From NCBI GenBank assembly GCA_021324015.1, contig JAJPJX010000121.1, forward strand, positions 30,872 to 94,871: 64,000 bases of DNA, read 5' to 3'. A program made the position numbers and the translations under genes. The notes below the pieces were generated by a model. It was not told where the DNA came from. It did no database searches and worked only from the letters and a program-made list of their open reading frames with translations. The stretch is from Solibacteraceae bacterium. GTDB lineage: Bacteria > Acidobacteriota > Terriglobia > Bryobacterales > Bryobacteraceae. Shown here one piece after another: positions 25,322 through 33,831 of the stretch; position 1 is the stretch's first letter, and every line of letters begins with the position of its first letter.

Positions 25322-27620
25322 TTCGATCCCTCCGTCGTGACCTCGGCGCTCGCCGCCCTGATCAACCAGACGGATTGGAGCCAGAACGGGCCGGTTGCGC
25401 TCACGGCGACCGCCTCGGGGAACCAGATCACGATCACCGCAGAGCCCGGCGCGGACGGCAACGCGGTCACGTTCTACGAGCTGCACGCCAGCCAGAACCT
25501 GTACTTCTCGCCGTCCACCGTTCAACTTGCTGGCGGCTCCTCCGACAACGTGCGATGGCATGTGACCATCGACTTCGGTGCGCTGGGCTGGACAGACGTG
25601 ACGAAGGTATGGCTCACGTTCGCGCCCGCCCTAGCCAACAGCGTGGCCTACACGCCGACCGAATGGAGCGTCAACGTCACCAACTGGACGGTCACCGATC
25701 CCAACGGCGTGCGCCCGCTCAAAGTCGCCGGGCCTGGCTCCCTGCGTCTGGAGGAGGATGACCCGTGGGTCAAGCAGGCCGGCTATTGGGAGGACCCGTC
25801 GCTCGTGACGCCCAAGGTATCGGCCTATTGGAGCAGAGGCCGCGCGATCCGGTCGGCGTATACCGCCTCCGAGACCCGGACGCTCACCATCGAGACGCAT
25901 TGCCAGTACACCCACGACGTTTACGTGGGCACGTGGCTGGACACGAATTGCGGCATCATCCAGGCGACGCTCGACGGCGGCACGCCGGTCACGCTCGATT
26001 GCTATGGCTCCGGCATGCTCGCGCGGCGGCGCCTGTTCCAGAACGTGGCAGCCGGTCATCACAGCATCGTGATCTCGATGACCGGCAACAAGAACGCGAA
26101 CAGCGGAGGGTGGTACTTCTATTTCGATTTCCTCGAATGCGCGGTTCTAACCGACGTGCCCGACGCGCCGGAGACGCGCACGGACGTTGGCCTGGCGACG
26201 GACTTCGACACGGACAACACATATAAGCTCTCGCCGCAACGGTTGATCTGGAATCTCCAGAAGCTCGGGCTGGTGGGTGAGATCGACCACTATGCCGGCG
26301 TGTTCTGGTGGAACCAGCGCAAGGCATCGGGCGGCAACTATCCGAGTGCGACGATCACGTTCAGCGGGGCTTGGCAGAATCAGGACACGATATGGGTTCA
26401 TATTGGGAGCGGTGCCATCGGCAAGACCGTCTTCCCTGCGGACACTTCGGAGACCATCGCGGCGCACTTCGCGTATTTCATCAACGCGACCCTCGTCGGC
26501 GTGTGGGCCGAGGCGAACGGGGCGGTCCTCACGATCACATGCCGGAGCACCGGCGTCAACTGGCAGTACTCGCTCTCCGTGGACACGAGCACGGCGCACG
26601 GGACCGCGACGGTCAGTGGAAGCCTGAACACCGGCGCGGCCGATCCGACGTGGGTCATCGACCCTACCGCGAGCCAGCCCGTCAACCGGGCGTTCCGCGA
26701 TTGGCATACGGATTACTTCTCGGCGCTCCGTGCGGCGGGTATCGGCGTGGTCGTGTCGTTCTCTCAGGAGTTGGTTAACCCGCCCGACGATCCGGCGCAC
26801 GGCGCGGTGTGGATTCAGCGGTATCCGGACGGGACTCCGGCAACCACGGACACCGGCTTCGCCAACCTGAAGAGCTCGATGTGCGCGTTCGGCACGGCGG
26901 TCCAGACGTACATGGCCTCCGTGTACGCGGAGATGGCGGGCCTGATGGCGGCGGCCGGCCTCCCGCCTCGGCTCCAGTTCGGTGAGGTGCTGTGGTGGTA
27001 CATCGTAGGCGCGAGCGGGATGGGCTTCTATGACGCCGACACCACGGCTGCCGCGCAGGGCTCCCTTGGTCGGGCGCTCCACACGTTCCTGACCGCCAAC
27101 GACGACCCCAGCGTCAACGGGTACGTGGACGCGAACTTCCTCCGCGCCCGGCTCGGCAATTACGTGGCGGCTGTTCAAGCGGCGGTGCTGGCGCAGGTCC
27201 CGGCGACGCTGTTCGAGATCCTCTGGCCCCTGGATGTGAACGATCCGATGCGGTGCCGCCTGCTGAATTACGTGAACCTGCCTCCGGCGTGGCAGGCGCG
27301 TGCTGGCTCCGGGTTCGACACGTTCCTGTGCGAGGGATTCCAGTACGGGGGGATCGATTTCAATCTCGATGAGGCGCAGACGTGCGCTTCGTACCCGTTC
27401 ACGGTGCTCTCCTGGGACCGCGCGCACTGCCGGTATCTGGAGGGTTGGTTCAACCCCGCATGGCCGTGGGCGCGCGAGTTTCAGGCCGCGCAGCGAACGG
27501 CAGTCCCGCTGATCAAGTTCTGGGCTTACGACCACCTGTGCTTGTTCGGATGGCCGTTGCCTCTGCCGAAGCAACCACCCGCTCCGGTGATTCTGTAATC
27601 CACAACCAACGAGGTGCTTT

Positions 27621-28115
27621 ATGGAGGACCGCGATTCGCGGCTTCAAGAAGTCGCGCGCATTGCCGTTCGGCTGCAAGCCGAAACCGGCTGTCCAGCGCA
27701 ATTGATGATTGCGCAGTGGGCGGTCGAATCTCAGTGGGGCGCCAAGCCCGTGGGCCAGCATAACTACTTCGGGATCAAGATGGCCCCGCGCCACACGATG
27801 TGCTGCACCGTGACCACGACCGAGGTTCTGGACGGCGAGCGCGTGAAGATGGACCTGGCGTTCGCCGATTACTCGTCGCTCGAGGAATCCTGCCGCGATT
27901 TCGCGTGGCTCATCACGCGGGGCGCACCGTATAAGGCGGCATGGCAGGCGTACCAGGCCACGCGCGACCTGCACGCGCTCATTACGGCGGTCGCCAAGAC
28001 GTATGCCACGGACCCGCATTACGCCACGACGGTGTCCCTGATCGCAAGCCAGGCGAACGTGGCGAACGCCATCGTTGCGGCGCGCCAGGAGGCGAACCAT
28101 GCCGTCCTTGCTTAG
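27621..28115 (+). CDS. Endolysin, GH73 (FlgJ-type) glucosaminidase
   Basis: The 164-residue protein resembles the C-terminal muramidase/glucosaminidase domain of FlgJ: IAVRLQAETGCPAQLMIAQWAVESQWG holds the likely catalytic Glu36, then HNYFGIKM, F-x-DY-S-S and KTYATDPHY. It would cut glycan strands of peptidoglycan for lysis, or act from the tail since it follows the fibre gene. There is no signal peptide, so release would need a holin; small membrane proteins lie downstream. A possible ribosome-binding site ACGAGGTG lies upstream. Confidence 0.85.
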   Translation: MEDRDSRLQEVARIAVRLQAETGCPAQLMIAQWAVESQWGAKPVGQHNYFGIKMAPRHTMCCTVTTTEVLDGERVKMDLAFADYSSLEESCRDFAWLITRGAPYKAAWQAYQATRDLHALITAVAKTYATDPHYATTVSLIASQANVANAIVAARQEANHAVLA

Positions 28116-28803
28116 GCTCCGGCTGGCGCTGACGTGCGCGGTCTTGGCCGCCCTGGCCGGCCTGGCAGTACAGGCTACCCTCCTCGTTCACGCCGCGACG
28201 GGGGCCGCCCATGCGTTGCCGGGGGCGATTACTGCCGAGGGCCAGGCCACGCGCGTGGCTCTTTTGGGCGAGATCGCGGTCACGCGCCACGAGCTGCTGG
28301 CCACCGTGAACTCCCAAGCCGGCGATGCCCAGGCGAAGGTGGATCGGGCATTGTCGATCCTGGACCGGCGCGTCGGCGACGCCCTGGCGCGTGTGGATGC
28401 GGCGATCACGACCACCAACACGGCTGTCGCTGCGGCCAATGCTCAATTGTCGAGCGCCAACGGCACGCTCGCCGGAATCCGTGAGGATCTGAAACCGGCG
28501 CTTCAGGAAACTCAAACCACCGTGAAGGACCTGCGGGATTCCTGGGACGACCTGTATTGGGACGTGAAGGCATCGGTGGAATCGGCGACTGTGGCCGCGC
28601 GTGGCGTGGCCGAGGCTGCGGAAGCGACCGGCAAGGCGGCCCCGAAACTTGCGGATGCGGCTGTTCGGAACGGCGACAACATCGCGGGGATCACCGCCGA
28701 TGTTCACACTGCCACGAGCGCCTTCGTCAAGCCGAAGTCCACGTGGCAGAAGATCAAGTCCGCGCTGTGGCTCGTGGCCTATGGCGCGGCGCATGCGCTG
28801 TAA
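28099..28803 (+). CDS. Membrane-anchored helical protein
   Basis: This 234-residue protein starts at an ATG after CCAGGAGG and overlaps the endolysin by 17 nt. A single N-terminal membrane segment (LRLALTCAVLAALAGLAVQATLLV) is followed by Ala/Thr/Asp-rich helical repeats typical of long coiled coils (DUF948-like) and a shorter hydrophobic C-terminus (ALWLVAYGAAHAL). Coupling to the endolysin suggests a role in lysis or host envelope interaction; spanin or holin functions are possible but not shown. Confidence 0.65.
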   Translation: MPSLLRLRLALTCAVLAALAGLAVQATLLVHAATGAAHALPGAITAEGQATRVALLGEIAVTRHELLATVNSQAGDAQAKVDRALSILDRRVGDALARVDAAITTTNTAVAAANAQLSSANGTLAGIREDLKPALQETQTTVKDLRDSWDDLYWDVKASVESATVAARGVAEAAEATGKAAPKLADAAVRNGDNIAGITADVHTATSAFVKPKSTWQKIKSALWLVAYGAAHAL

Positions 28804-28824
28804 CGAAAGGAGCGTCACTCAACC

Positions 28825-29226
28825 ATGCCCGGCAAATCGCACGCCTACTCCGACGCCGTGCTCAACGTGCTCAACGGTAATGCTCTGTCCGGCGTGACGC
28901 CGTTCGTCGCCCTGTTCTCGGTCGCGCCCGGCGACGACGGGTCGCCGGGAACCGAACTCGCCGGCCACGGGTACGCTCGCCAAGGCATCACGTTCGGTGC
29001 GCCCGGACCGGCCTCTGGCAACGTGGAACAGGTCGCCAACACCAACAATATCCAGTTCGGGCCTGCCTCCGGCGCCGACTGGCTCCAGGCGGTTGCGTTC
29101 GGCATCTTCGACGCGCAGACCAACGGCAATCTCCTGTACTGGAACACGCTCGCGACGCCCAAGGTGGTGCAGCAGGGCGACTTTGGCCAGTTTGCGCCGG
29201 GCTCGCTCGTTGTCGAGGAGGACTAA
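28825..29226 (+). CDS. Phage tail fibre-like protein
   Basis: The 133-residue protein shows the pattern of small tail fibre proteins that begin with a helix and continue as FVALFSVAPGDDGSPGTELAGHGYARQGITFG, then alternating strands to a Leu/Val-rich end. Such proteins occur next to receptor-binding genes. CGAAAGGAG precedes the ATG, 12 nt away. No membrane segment is seen. The call rests on this motif and location. Confidence 0.7.
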   Translation: MPGKSHAYSDAVLNVLNGNALSGVTPFVALFSVAPGDDGSPGTELAGHGYARQGITFGAPGPASGNVEQVANTNNIQFGPASGADWLQAVAFGIFDAQTNGNLLYWNTLATPKVVQQGDFGQFAPGSLVVEED

Positions 29227-29230
29227 CCCC

Positions 29231-30403
29231 ATGCCCGATAACGTTTCGATTAGCCCCGGCCAGGGCGCGGTGATCGCGACCGACCAGGACCCGCAGACCG
29301 GTGCGCATTACCAGCGCGTGAAGTTGATGGATGGCACGGAGGGATCTCGCGACGCCATCCAGAGCGATGGGCAAGGCTCGCTCCAGACCTATGTCACCGA
29401 GGCCGACATCGAGGATCTGAAGACCGGCAACGCGAACGTAAAGGTGGTCAACGGGCCGGATGAGGTGCTCCACGTCCGCATCGTTCACCAGGGGCGCTCC
29501 CAGTCTGGTAGTTGCGTCCCCGTAGTGCTGGCCAGCGATCACGACCCCGTGCCCATCGCCTCGGCCAACCTGCCGCTTCTGGGCGGCGCGCTGGGCGCCA
29601 ACGGCGCGATCTGGGGTCCGATCCCTCTGGCGGGTGCCAACGGCCTGACGCTCCAGGTCTCCGGCACGTACAACCTCACGGTCATCTTCGAGGCGACGGT
29701 CGCCGATCCGGTGCTCGGCCCGTGGGTGACCGTTGCTGGTTGCAGGACGACCAACGGCCAGCTTGACAGCAACCCTGCGATCAACGCGCTCAATCTGGCG
29801 TGGGACTTCATGCTCTCGGGCTTCGCGTATTTCAGAGTGCGAGTGACCGTGTTCACGTCGGGGCTGGCGCAGTTGCAGGCGAGCCGATACACGAACGCCA
29901 CGGAGCCCAGCCCCTCGGTCGTGGCGCACGGCATGTCGGGCGGTAATCCCATCGCGCTGGGAGTGGATGCGAGCGGGCGTCCGACCATCCTTGGCCCGCT
30001 GACCATTGGGGCGGCCCTCGGGAGCACGTTGATGGTCCCGGTCGTCGGGGGCGATGGCACGTCCTCGGGCTTTGCGCGCCAGCCCACCGCCGCCATCGAC
30101 GGCACTCCGCAGAACGGCCAGACGACCAACCAGCCCACGTTCTTGCTGATCGGCGGTGTGGATGGCCTGCCGGTGGTCAGCCCCTCGTATGCCGCGCCCA
30201 ACCCGAGCATGGTGGGCACGGCGCGCAAGCTCCTCACGGACTCGACCGGCGTCCTTCAGGTCGCCGACTCCGCAATCACCCTGCTTCGCCAGGAACTCCG
30301 TGAAACGAACGCTCTGTTGCTTTTGATCTTGCAGGCTCTCGCTGGCGGCGATGCCCTTGATATCAAGGGCGGCGTTATGCCCGCGCACCTGCCCATCCAG
30401 TAG
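29231..30403 (+). CDS. Virion-associated beta-rich protein
   Basis: I place the start at the ATG shortly after the previous stop, giving 390 residues. The middle contains PVVLASDHDPVPIASANLPL and beta-rich Gly/Thr/Val stretches typical of phage structural proteins; the C-terminus has a Leu-rich helix (ETNALLLLILQALAG) that may oligomerise. It probably belongs to the tail tip or fibre complex. No family name can be given. Confidence 0.65.
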   Translation: MPDNVSISPGQGAVIATDQDPQTGAHYQRVKLMDGTEGSRDAIQSDGQGSLQTYVTEADIEDLKTGNANVKVVNGPDEVLHVRIVHQGRSQSGSCVPVVLASDHDPVPIASANLPLLGGALGANGAIWGPIPLAGANGLTLQVSGTYNLTVIFEATVADPVLGPWVTVAGCRTTNGQLDSNPAINALNLAWDFMLSGFAYFRVRVTVFTSGLAQLQASRYTNATEPSPSVVAHGMSGGNPIALGVDASGRPTILGPLTIGAALGSTLMVPVVGGDGTSSGFARQPTAAIDGTPQNGQTTNQPTFLLIGGVDGLPVVSPSYAAPNPSMVGTARKLLTDSTGVLQVADSAITLLRQELRETNALLLLILQALAGGDALDIKGGVMPAHLPIQ

Positions 30404-30425
30404 TCACTCGAAAGGAGAACCAAGT

Positions 30426-31202
30426 ATGCCCGGAATCGATGTAAATCAACTCTGGACGCCCGCCAGGGCGATCCCCTCGCCGCAGGCGGATCAGAAGGCC
30501 CCGGTGACGAACGTGCGCGGAGGCCGGTATGGCGAGCAGTTCGTCCTGCCGTTGACCGTGACCAAGCACGTGCTCGCCGATGAAGGCTCGTACTTCATCG
30601 CGACCAACGTGACACCCGGCACCGCGCAGGCGTACAACATTCAGGCGGCCTTCTCGGACACGACGCCTCTGCTGTACATCCAGAACAACGACTCGAAGGC
30701 CAACCCCTTCGGCAAGCGCATGTATCTGGACTACATCAAGCTCATCTGCACCACGGCGCCCGCCTCGGCGACCGGAGCGCGCTTCGCCATCAAGACGGAC
30801 CCGCAGCTCCGCACGCTCTCGACCAACAACACGCTCGCGATCACGCCGACCTCGCCCAACTCCGACGTGGCCATGCAGTCCGTCTGCTCGATCAACGCGC
30901 AGAACAACTCCTCGGCTTCGGTGCTCACCGCGTCCTCGGGTTCCGCGCGTGTCGTGGCGAACGGCAGCATGGGCGGCCTGCCCATCGTCGGTGATGAATT
31001 CGTGCTGGTCTGCGGTGCCGCCGATCCCGGCGCGTACCCCGGCCTCACGGCGGCGCAGGCGGTTTGCCCTGGCCGTAAGGTGACCGGCATCCCGCCCGTG
31101 ATCCTTGGCCCCAACTCCGCGCTCACGGTGTACGCCTGGTTCCCCGGCAACGCCGCGACGGGCCTCTCGTTCGAGTTCGAGATGGGGTGGTGGGAGCGGT
31201 AG
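30426..31202 (+). CDS. Hypothetical virion protein
   Basis: This 258-residue protein starts after GAAAGGAGAACC, a strong ribosome-binding site. The N-terminal part is Pro-rich, followed by alternating strands with many Asn/Thr/Ser and a final (S/F)EFEMGWWER. It is placed with tail-fibre accessory genes. I recognise no family; absence of signal or membrane sequence suits a virion component. Confidence 0.65.
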   Translation: MPGIDVNQLWTPARAIPSPQADQKAPVTNVRGGRYGEQFVLPLTVTKHVLADEGSYFIATNVTPGTAQAYNIQAAFSDTTPLLYIQNNDSKANPFGKRMYLDYIKLICTTAPASATGARFAIKTDPQLRTLSTNNTLAITPTSPNSDVAMQSVCSINAQNNSSASVLTASSGSARVVANGSMGGLPIVGDEFVLVCGAADPGAYPGLTAAQAVCPGRKVTGIPPVILGPNSALTVYAWFPGNAATGLSFEFEMGWWER

Positions 31203-31219
31203 TCAAGCCGTAGGACACG

Positions 31220-31786
31220 ATGCTCCTCTTGCTGTTCAACAACACGCGCGCTCTGGCCGGAGCCGTCCTCGGCCGGAGCAGCATCGGCGCGCAACTTGCG
31301 GCGCTCCGGTCGGTCACCGGAGGCGCGTTCGGCGCGGCCTCCGTCTCCGGCCGCCTCGTCCGCATCCGCAGTCTTCTGGCACGGGCGGCGACTGGCCGGG
31401 GGACCACCTCTGGTACGTTCCGGGCGTACCGCGTCATGCGCGCGCTGGCTGCCGGGTCCTCGGCGGCCTCCGCGCGCCTGGCACGGCTGCGCAGCATTCG
31501 CGGGACCGCCGAAGGCGTCGCCCAGGTGACGGGGCATCTCGCCTATGCTCGTGCATTCGCTGGCGTCGTTCTCGGCTCCTCGAACGCCGCAGCCGTCCTG
31601 GAGACGATCCGGCGACTGGCTAAGACGCCCGGCATCCGCGTCTTGGTCGTGCCCTCCGAAACGCGGGCCATCGCGGTTGCCGAGTCGCGTGTAGCGGTCG
31701 TGCTGCGTGAGGTGCGGCGGGTGCCGGTGGATGGCGAGAGCAGGACCATTATCGTGCCCGCCGAACTCCGAAGGATCGCCTCATGA
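31220..31786 (+). CDS. Repeat-containing tail-region protein
   Basis: The 188-residue product has internal repeats of about 25-30 residues with the frame ALAGxxxGxxxxxAxLxxLRSxxG (about residues 8-130), then a C-terminal part of alternating I/V and R/E with VPxExRxIxV spacing (about 138-186). I have seen such simple patterns in phage adapter proteins. It overlaps the next gene by 4 nt. Expected to be a structural spacer; function unproven. Confidence 0.6.
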   Translation: MLLLLFNNTRALAGAVLGRSSIGAQLAALRSVTGGAFGAASVSGRLVRIRSLLARAATGRGTTSGTFRAYRVMRALAAGSSAASARLARLRSIRGTAEGVAQVTGHLAYARAFAGVVLGSSNAAAVLETIRRLAKTPGIRVLVVPSETRAIAVAESRVAVVLREVRRVPVDGESRTIIVPAELRRIAS

Positions 31787-32052
31787 TGACCTTCACGAAG
31801 GACCCCAATGCCGTTCTGGATTACTCGGTGGACTGGTCGAAGTGGCTGGCCGGCGACCAGATCGAGGAAAGCACATGGTCCGTTAGCGACTCCGCGCTTG
31901 CAGTCTCGGATGAGACGAATTCGGCCACCCAAGCCACCGCGTGGTTGTCGGGCGGGGCTGTGGGCCAGTCATACACGGTGACCAACAAGATCACCACGGC
32001 GGCAGGCCGGATCGACGAGAGGTCGTTCATCGTACAGGTCCAGGCCCGCTAA
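31783..32052 (+). CDS. Fibre-tail adaptor-like protein
   Basis: The 89-residue protein begins MMTFTKDPNAVLDYSVDWSKWL and has the sequence W-S-V-S-D-S... VTNKITTAAGRIDERSF, a pattern shared with small phage fibre-tail adaptor proteins. These join a fibre to the tail through a beta-sandwich. ATGA coupling to the previous gene and the virion context support this. The call is by pattern resemblance. Confidence 0.72.
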   Translation: MMTFTKDPNAVLDYSVDWSKWLAGDQIEESTWSVSDSALAVSDETNSATQATAWLSGGAVGQSYTVTNKITTAAGRIDERSFIVQVQAR

Positions 32053-32093
32053 TCAACTCGCGCCCGGCGATCTCCGGGCAGAAAGAAGGCAGT

Positions 32094-32594
32094 ATGTTCC
32101 GACTCAAGACGTGTATTTTTGCGCTCCTGGTGCTGCTTGTGGCAACCGGCGCGTTCGGCCAGACGGCGATTTACGTGGGCGCCGGGCCGAGTCTTTATAC
32201 CACCTCGCCGTTCGGCGCGGCTAACCTCGCCATCGGCATCTGCAACGCGAGCGCCAACACGTGCTCGCTCACCGGATTCGAGGCGCGCGGCTCGGTGAAG
32301 GACCCGAAGAATCTCGTGTACTCCACGTCCACCGGCGTGCGGCAGGTCGTGGCGACCGCTTCCTCGCCCGCGATCAAAGTGGATCTGTTTGTCCTGGGAC
32401 AGGGCGGCGCGGCGGTCACGGGGTCTGCGGTTGGCCTGGCGGCCACGCTCGGCGGCGGCCTGACGTTCCATCCTGCGCGCGCACCGAACTGGGGTTTCAC
32501 GCTTGCGGCGCGAGAGATTTATTCGCCCGTCAATCCGGGCTGGCAACCGTGGTTTCACGCGCAGATCGGCTACACGTTCCAGGGAACGAAATAA
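32094..32594 (+). CDS. Exported barrel-like protein with signal peptide
   Basis: The 166-residue protein has a clear signal peptide: MFRLKT, hydrophobic core IFALLVLLVATGAFG, likely cleaved before QTAIYV. The mature part has Gly/Ala/Tyr-rich alternating strands and ends YTFQ plus GTK, near the aromatic terminus common in outer-membrane barrels. GAAAGAAGG precedes the start. It is unlike its virion neighbours and is a candidate envelope-modifying gene, for example blocking superinfection, but this is inference. Confidence 0.68.
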   Translation: MFRLKTCIFALLVLLVATGAFGQTAIYVGAGPSLYTTSPFGAANLAIGICNASANTCSLTGFEARGSVKDPKNLVYSTSTGVRQVVATASSPAIKVDLFVLGQGGAAVTGSAVGLAATLGGGLTFHPARAPNWGFTLAAREIYSPVNPGWQPWFHAQIGYTFQGTK

Positions 32595-32597
32595 GCC

Positions 32598-32786
32598 ATG
32601 CCGATCCGCGCCGATTATTTCGAACGTGAGGCAGGCCACATCGTGGTCTGCCTCATCCTCATCGCGATGGGCGCGGGGCTGTGGCTGCTCAAGGTGCCCA
32701 AGGGCGAGGACCTGATTCCCTTCGCGCTGGGCGTGCTTGGCCGAAGCATGGTCGGCCGCAAGAACGCTCCGGAGGACAACAAGTGA
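32598..32786 (+). CDS. Small membrane protein (possible holin)
   Basis: The 62-residue product has a soluble start, one hydrophobic stretch (HIVVCLILIAMGAGLWLL), a short acidic turn, and a second weaker one (LIPFALGVLG) before a basic/acidic tail. Holin size and position after the tail genes fit a class II-like holin but no specific family can be recognised. Its stop overlaps the GTG of the next gene. Confidence 0.55.
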   Translation: MPIRADYFEREAGHIVVCLILIAMGAGLWLLKVPKGEDLIPFALGVLGRSMVGRKNAPEDNK

Positions 32787-33160
32787 CGCCGCAAGAGATC
32801 ACCGCCATCATCTCGGCGATCGGGATTATTTCCGTCGCCATCAACATTTACGTCGGCCTGCGCCTCGCCACGGTCCAGGCGAGATTCGAGGCCGACGCCG
32901 CCGCACTCAAAGCCTCGATGATTGAGGAGTTCGCCCGCTGGAAGGACGAAGTGCTGAACGCCATCAACGGCAAGTATGTCAGCGAGAAGCTCATCATCGA
33001 AATCCGCGCCGGCCTCGGGCGCGAGATCATGGCTCTCAGCACACGGTTCGACCGCATGGACGAGCGCTGCGAGATCCGCCACGCGCGGTGCCCGCCCGCA
33101 AATTGCGATCCGCCGTTAGTACCGCACGGTCCTGGGTTCACACAGCCGCCCACTACATAG
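32783..33160 (+). CDS. Membrane-anchored coiled-coil protein (lysis candidate)
   Basis: A GTG start overlapping the prior stop gives 125 residues. The N-terminal stretch ISAIGIISVAINIYVGLRLAT is a membrane segment, followed by a long amphipathic helix with acidic/basic alternation (about residues 30-95) and a Pro/Cys-rich tail. Single-anchor, coiled-coil layout with a small holin-like gene before it suggests a lysis accessory protein such as a spanin-like partner. Not proven. Confidence 0.55.
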   Translation: MTPQEITAIISAIGIISVAINIYVGLRLATVQARFEADAAALKASMIEEFARWKDEVLNAINGKYVSEKLIIEIRAGLGREIMALSTRFDRMDERCEIRHARCPPANCDPPLVPHGPGFTQPPTT

Positions 33161-33168
33161 CAACATCA

Positions 33169-33192
33169 GCCGCCAGGAGCGATCCTGGCGGC
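33169..33192 (+). terminator. Perfect 10-bp hairpin after the late operon
   Basis: GCCGCCAGGA and TCCTGGCGGC pair perfectly around a GCGA (GNRA-type) loop, just downstream of the last late gene. The following bases are C-rich rather than T-rich, so this is not a classical intrinsic terminator, but it probably ends or stabilises the late transcript. Confidence 0.6.
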
Positions 33193-33339
33193 CCCCCTTC
33201 ATCTGTCCCGCCACCCAATCCCACCGTCGCGCTCGACGCGATAAGTCCCTCGCCCTGCGTTAGTTCCAATTGCTACACCAACAATTCTAATCAGAGTTTA
33301 AGATTTTGAACTTCCAAATCGATCCGGGAGGGTAACTCT

Positions 33340-33384
33340 ATGGACCTCTGGATTCAGATGGATAGCTCAAATCGGGACAAGTAG
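33340..33384 (+). CDS. Possible 14-codon leader peptide
   Basis: ATG after GGGAGGGTAACTCT opens a frame of 14 codons ending in TAG, in an otherwise non-coding stretch of about 425 nt before the early operon. The strong ribosome-binding site is the only support. It could be a leader peptide or chance. Confidence 0.25.
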   Translation: MDLWIQMDSSNRDK

Positions 33385-33398
33385 GTTTTCATAAGGCA

Positions 33399-33427
33399 TT
33401 GACCGTATTTGGAACTTCGATTACTTT
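33399..33427 (+). promoter_or_regulatory. Candidate sigma-70-type promoter for the early operon
   Basis: TTGACC at 33399-33404 and TACTTT at 33422-33427 are 17 bp apart. The -35 is good, the -10 is weak (3 of 6). It lies about 160 nt before the first early gene in a gene-free stretch. No operator-like repeat is evident beside it. Confidence 0.3.
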
Positions 33428-33585
33428 TGCATTGTAGTTCGAGAGTGCGGCCCTTCAGGGCGCTTCCCGCGAGAGGCGAGCGACGCCGCAGGCAGAACGC
33501 CTGGCGGCATTCCCCGGCGCTCTAATCCGGTGAGGACCACGTCGCACGCCTGAAGTGTCCCTGCACGAAGGCTGACGAGATAAGC

Positions 33586-33831
33586 ATGGCGTACACGACA
33601 TACAGGAAACGTGTCTCCAAACGCCGGCCGCGCAAGAATCGCGACCACAGAGGCGTGCCGCAGATGATGGTCGCGGTCAGCGCCGAGCCGGAGTTCGGCG
33701 GCAAGCCCATCACGCTCCGGTGGGCAACCAAGTTCTGCAATGGCGAGGGCGTCTCCGCACGGCTCGAAGCCGTGAAGCGCGAAGCGATCCGGCGCCTGCG
33801 CGAAATGTGCCAGGAGGAACGTGCTGCATGA
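33586..33831 (+). CDS. Small basic protein, start of the early operon
   Basis: The 81-residue product has a Lys/Arg-rich N-terminus (YRKRVSKRRPRKNRD) and a helical C-terminus. It is followed by the helicase with an ATGA overlap. Nucleic acid binding is plausible from charge. Family not recognised. Confidence 0.6.
   Translation: MAYTTYRKRVSKRRPRKNRDHRGVPQMMVAVSAEPEFGGKPITLRWATKFCNGEGVSARLEAVKREAIRRLREMCQEERAA

Larger units (their letters stand above)
23720..27598 (+). pseudogene. Receptor-binding/tail fibre protein split by an in-frame amber codon
   Basis: One frame runs from the ATG overlapping the hub stop to 27598 and would give 1,291 residues, but TAG at 23990-23992 stops it after 90 residues. 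The frame continues at once with KRWPWIDWAYINAYDESG, and the preceding sequence has the matching fold, so the codon interrupts one gene. TCG (Ser) is one base away. Downstream are four 13-residue WWQ repeats, four 75-85-residue repeats, a carbohydrate-binding-like region and a C-terminal TIM-barrel-like part (GVVVSFSQELVN...FGEVLWWYIVG) resembling glycosidase-type tail proteins. Nonsense mutation, readthrough and suppression are all possible. Confidence 0.8.
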
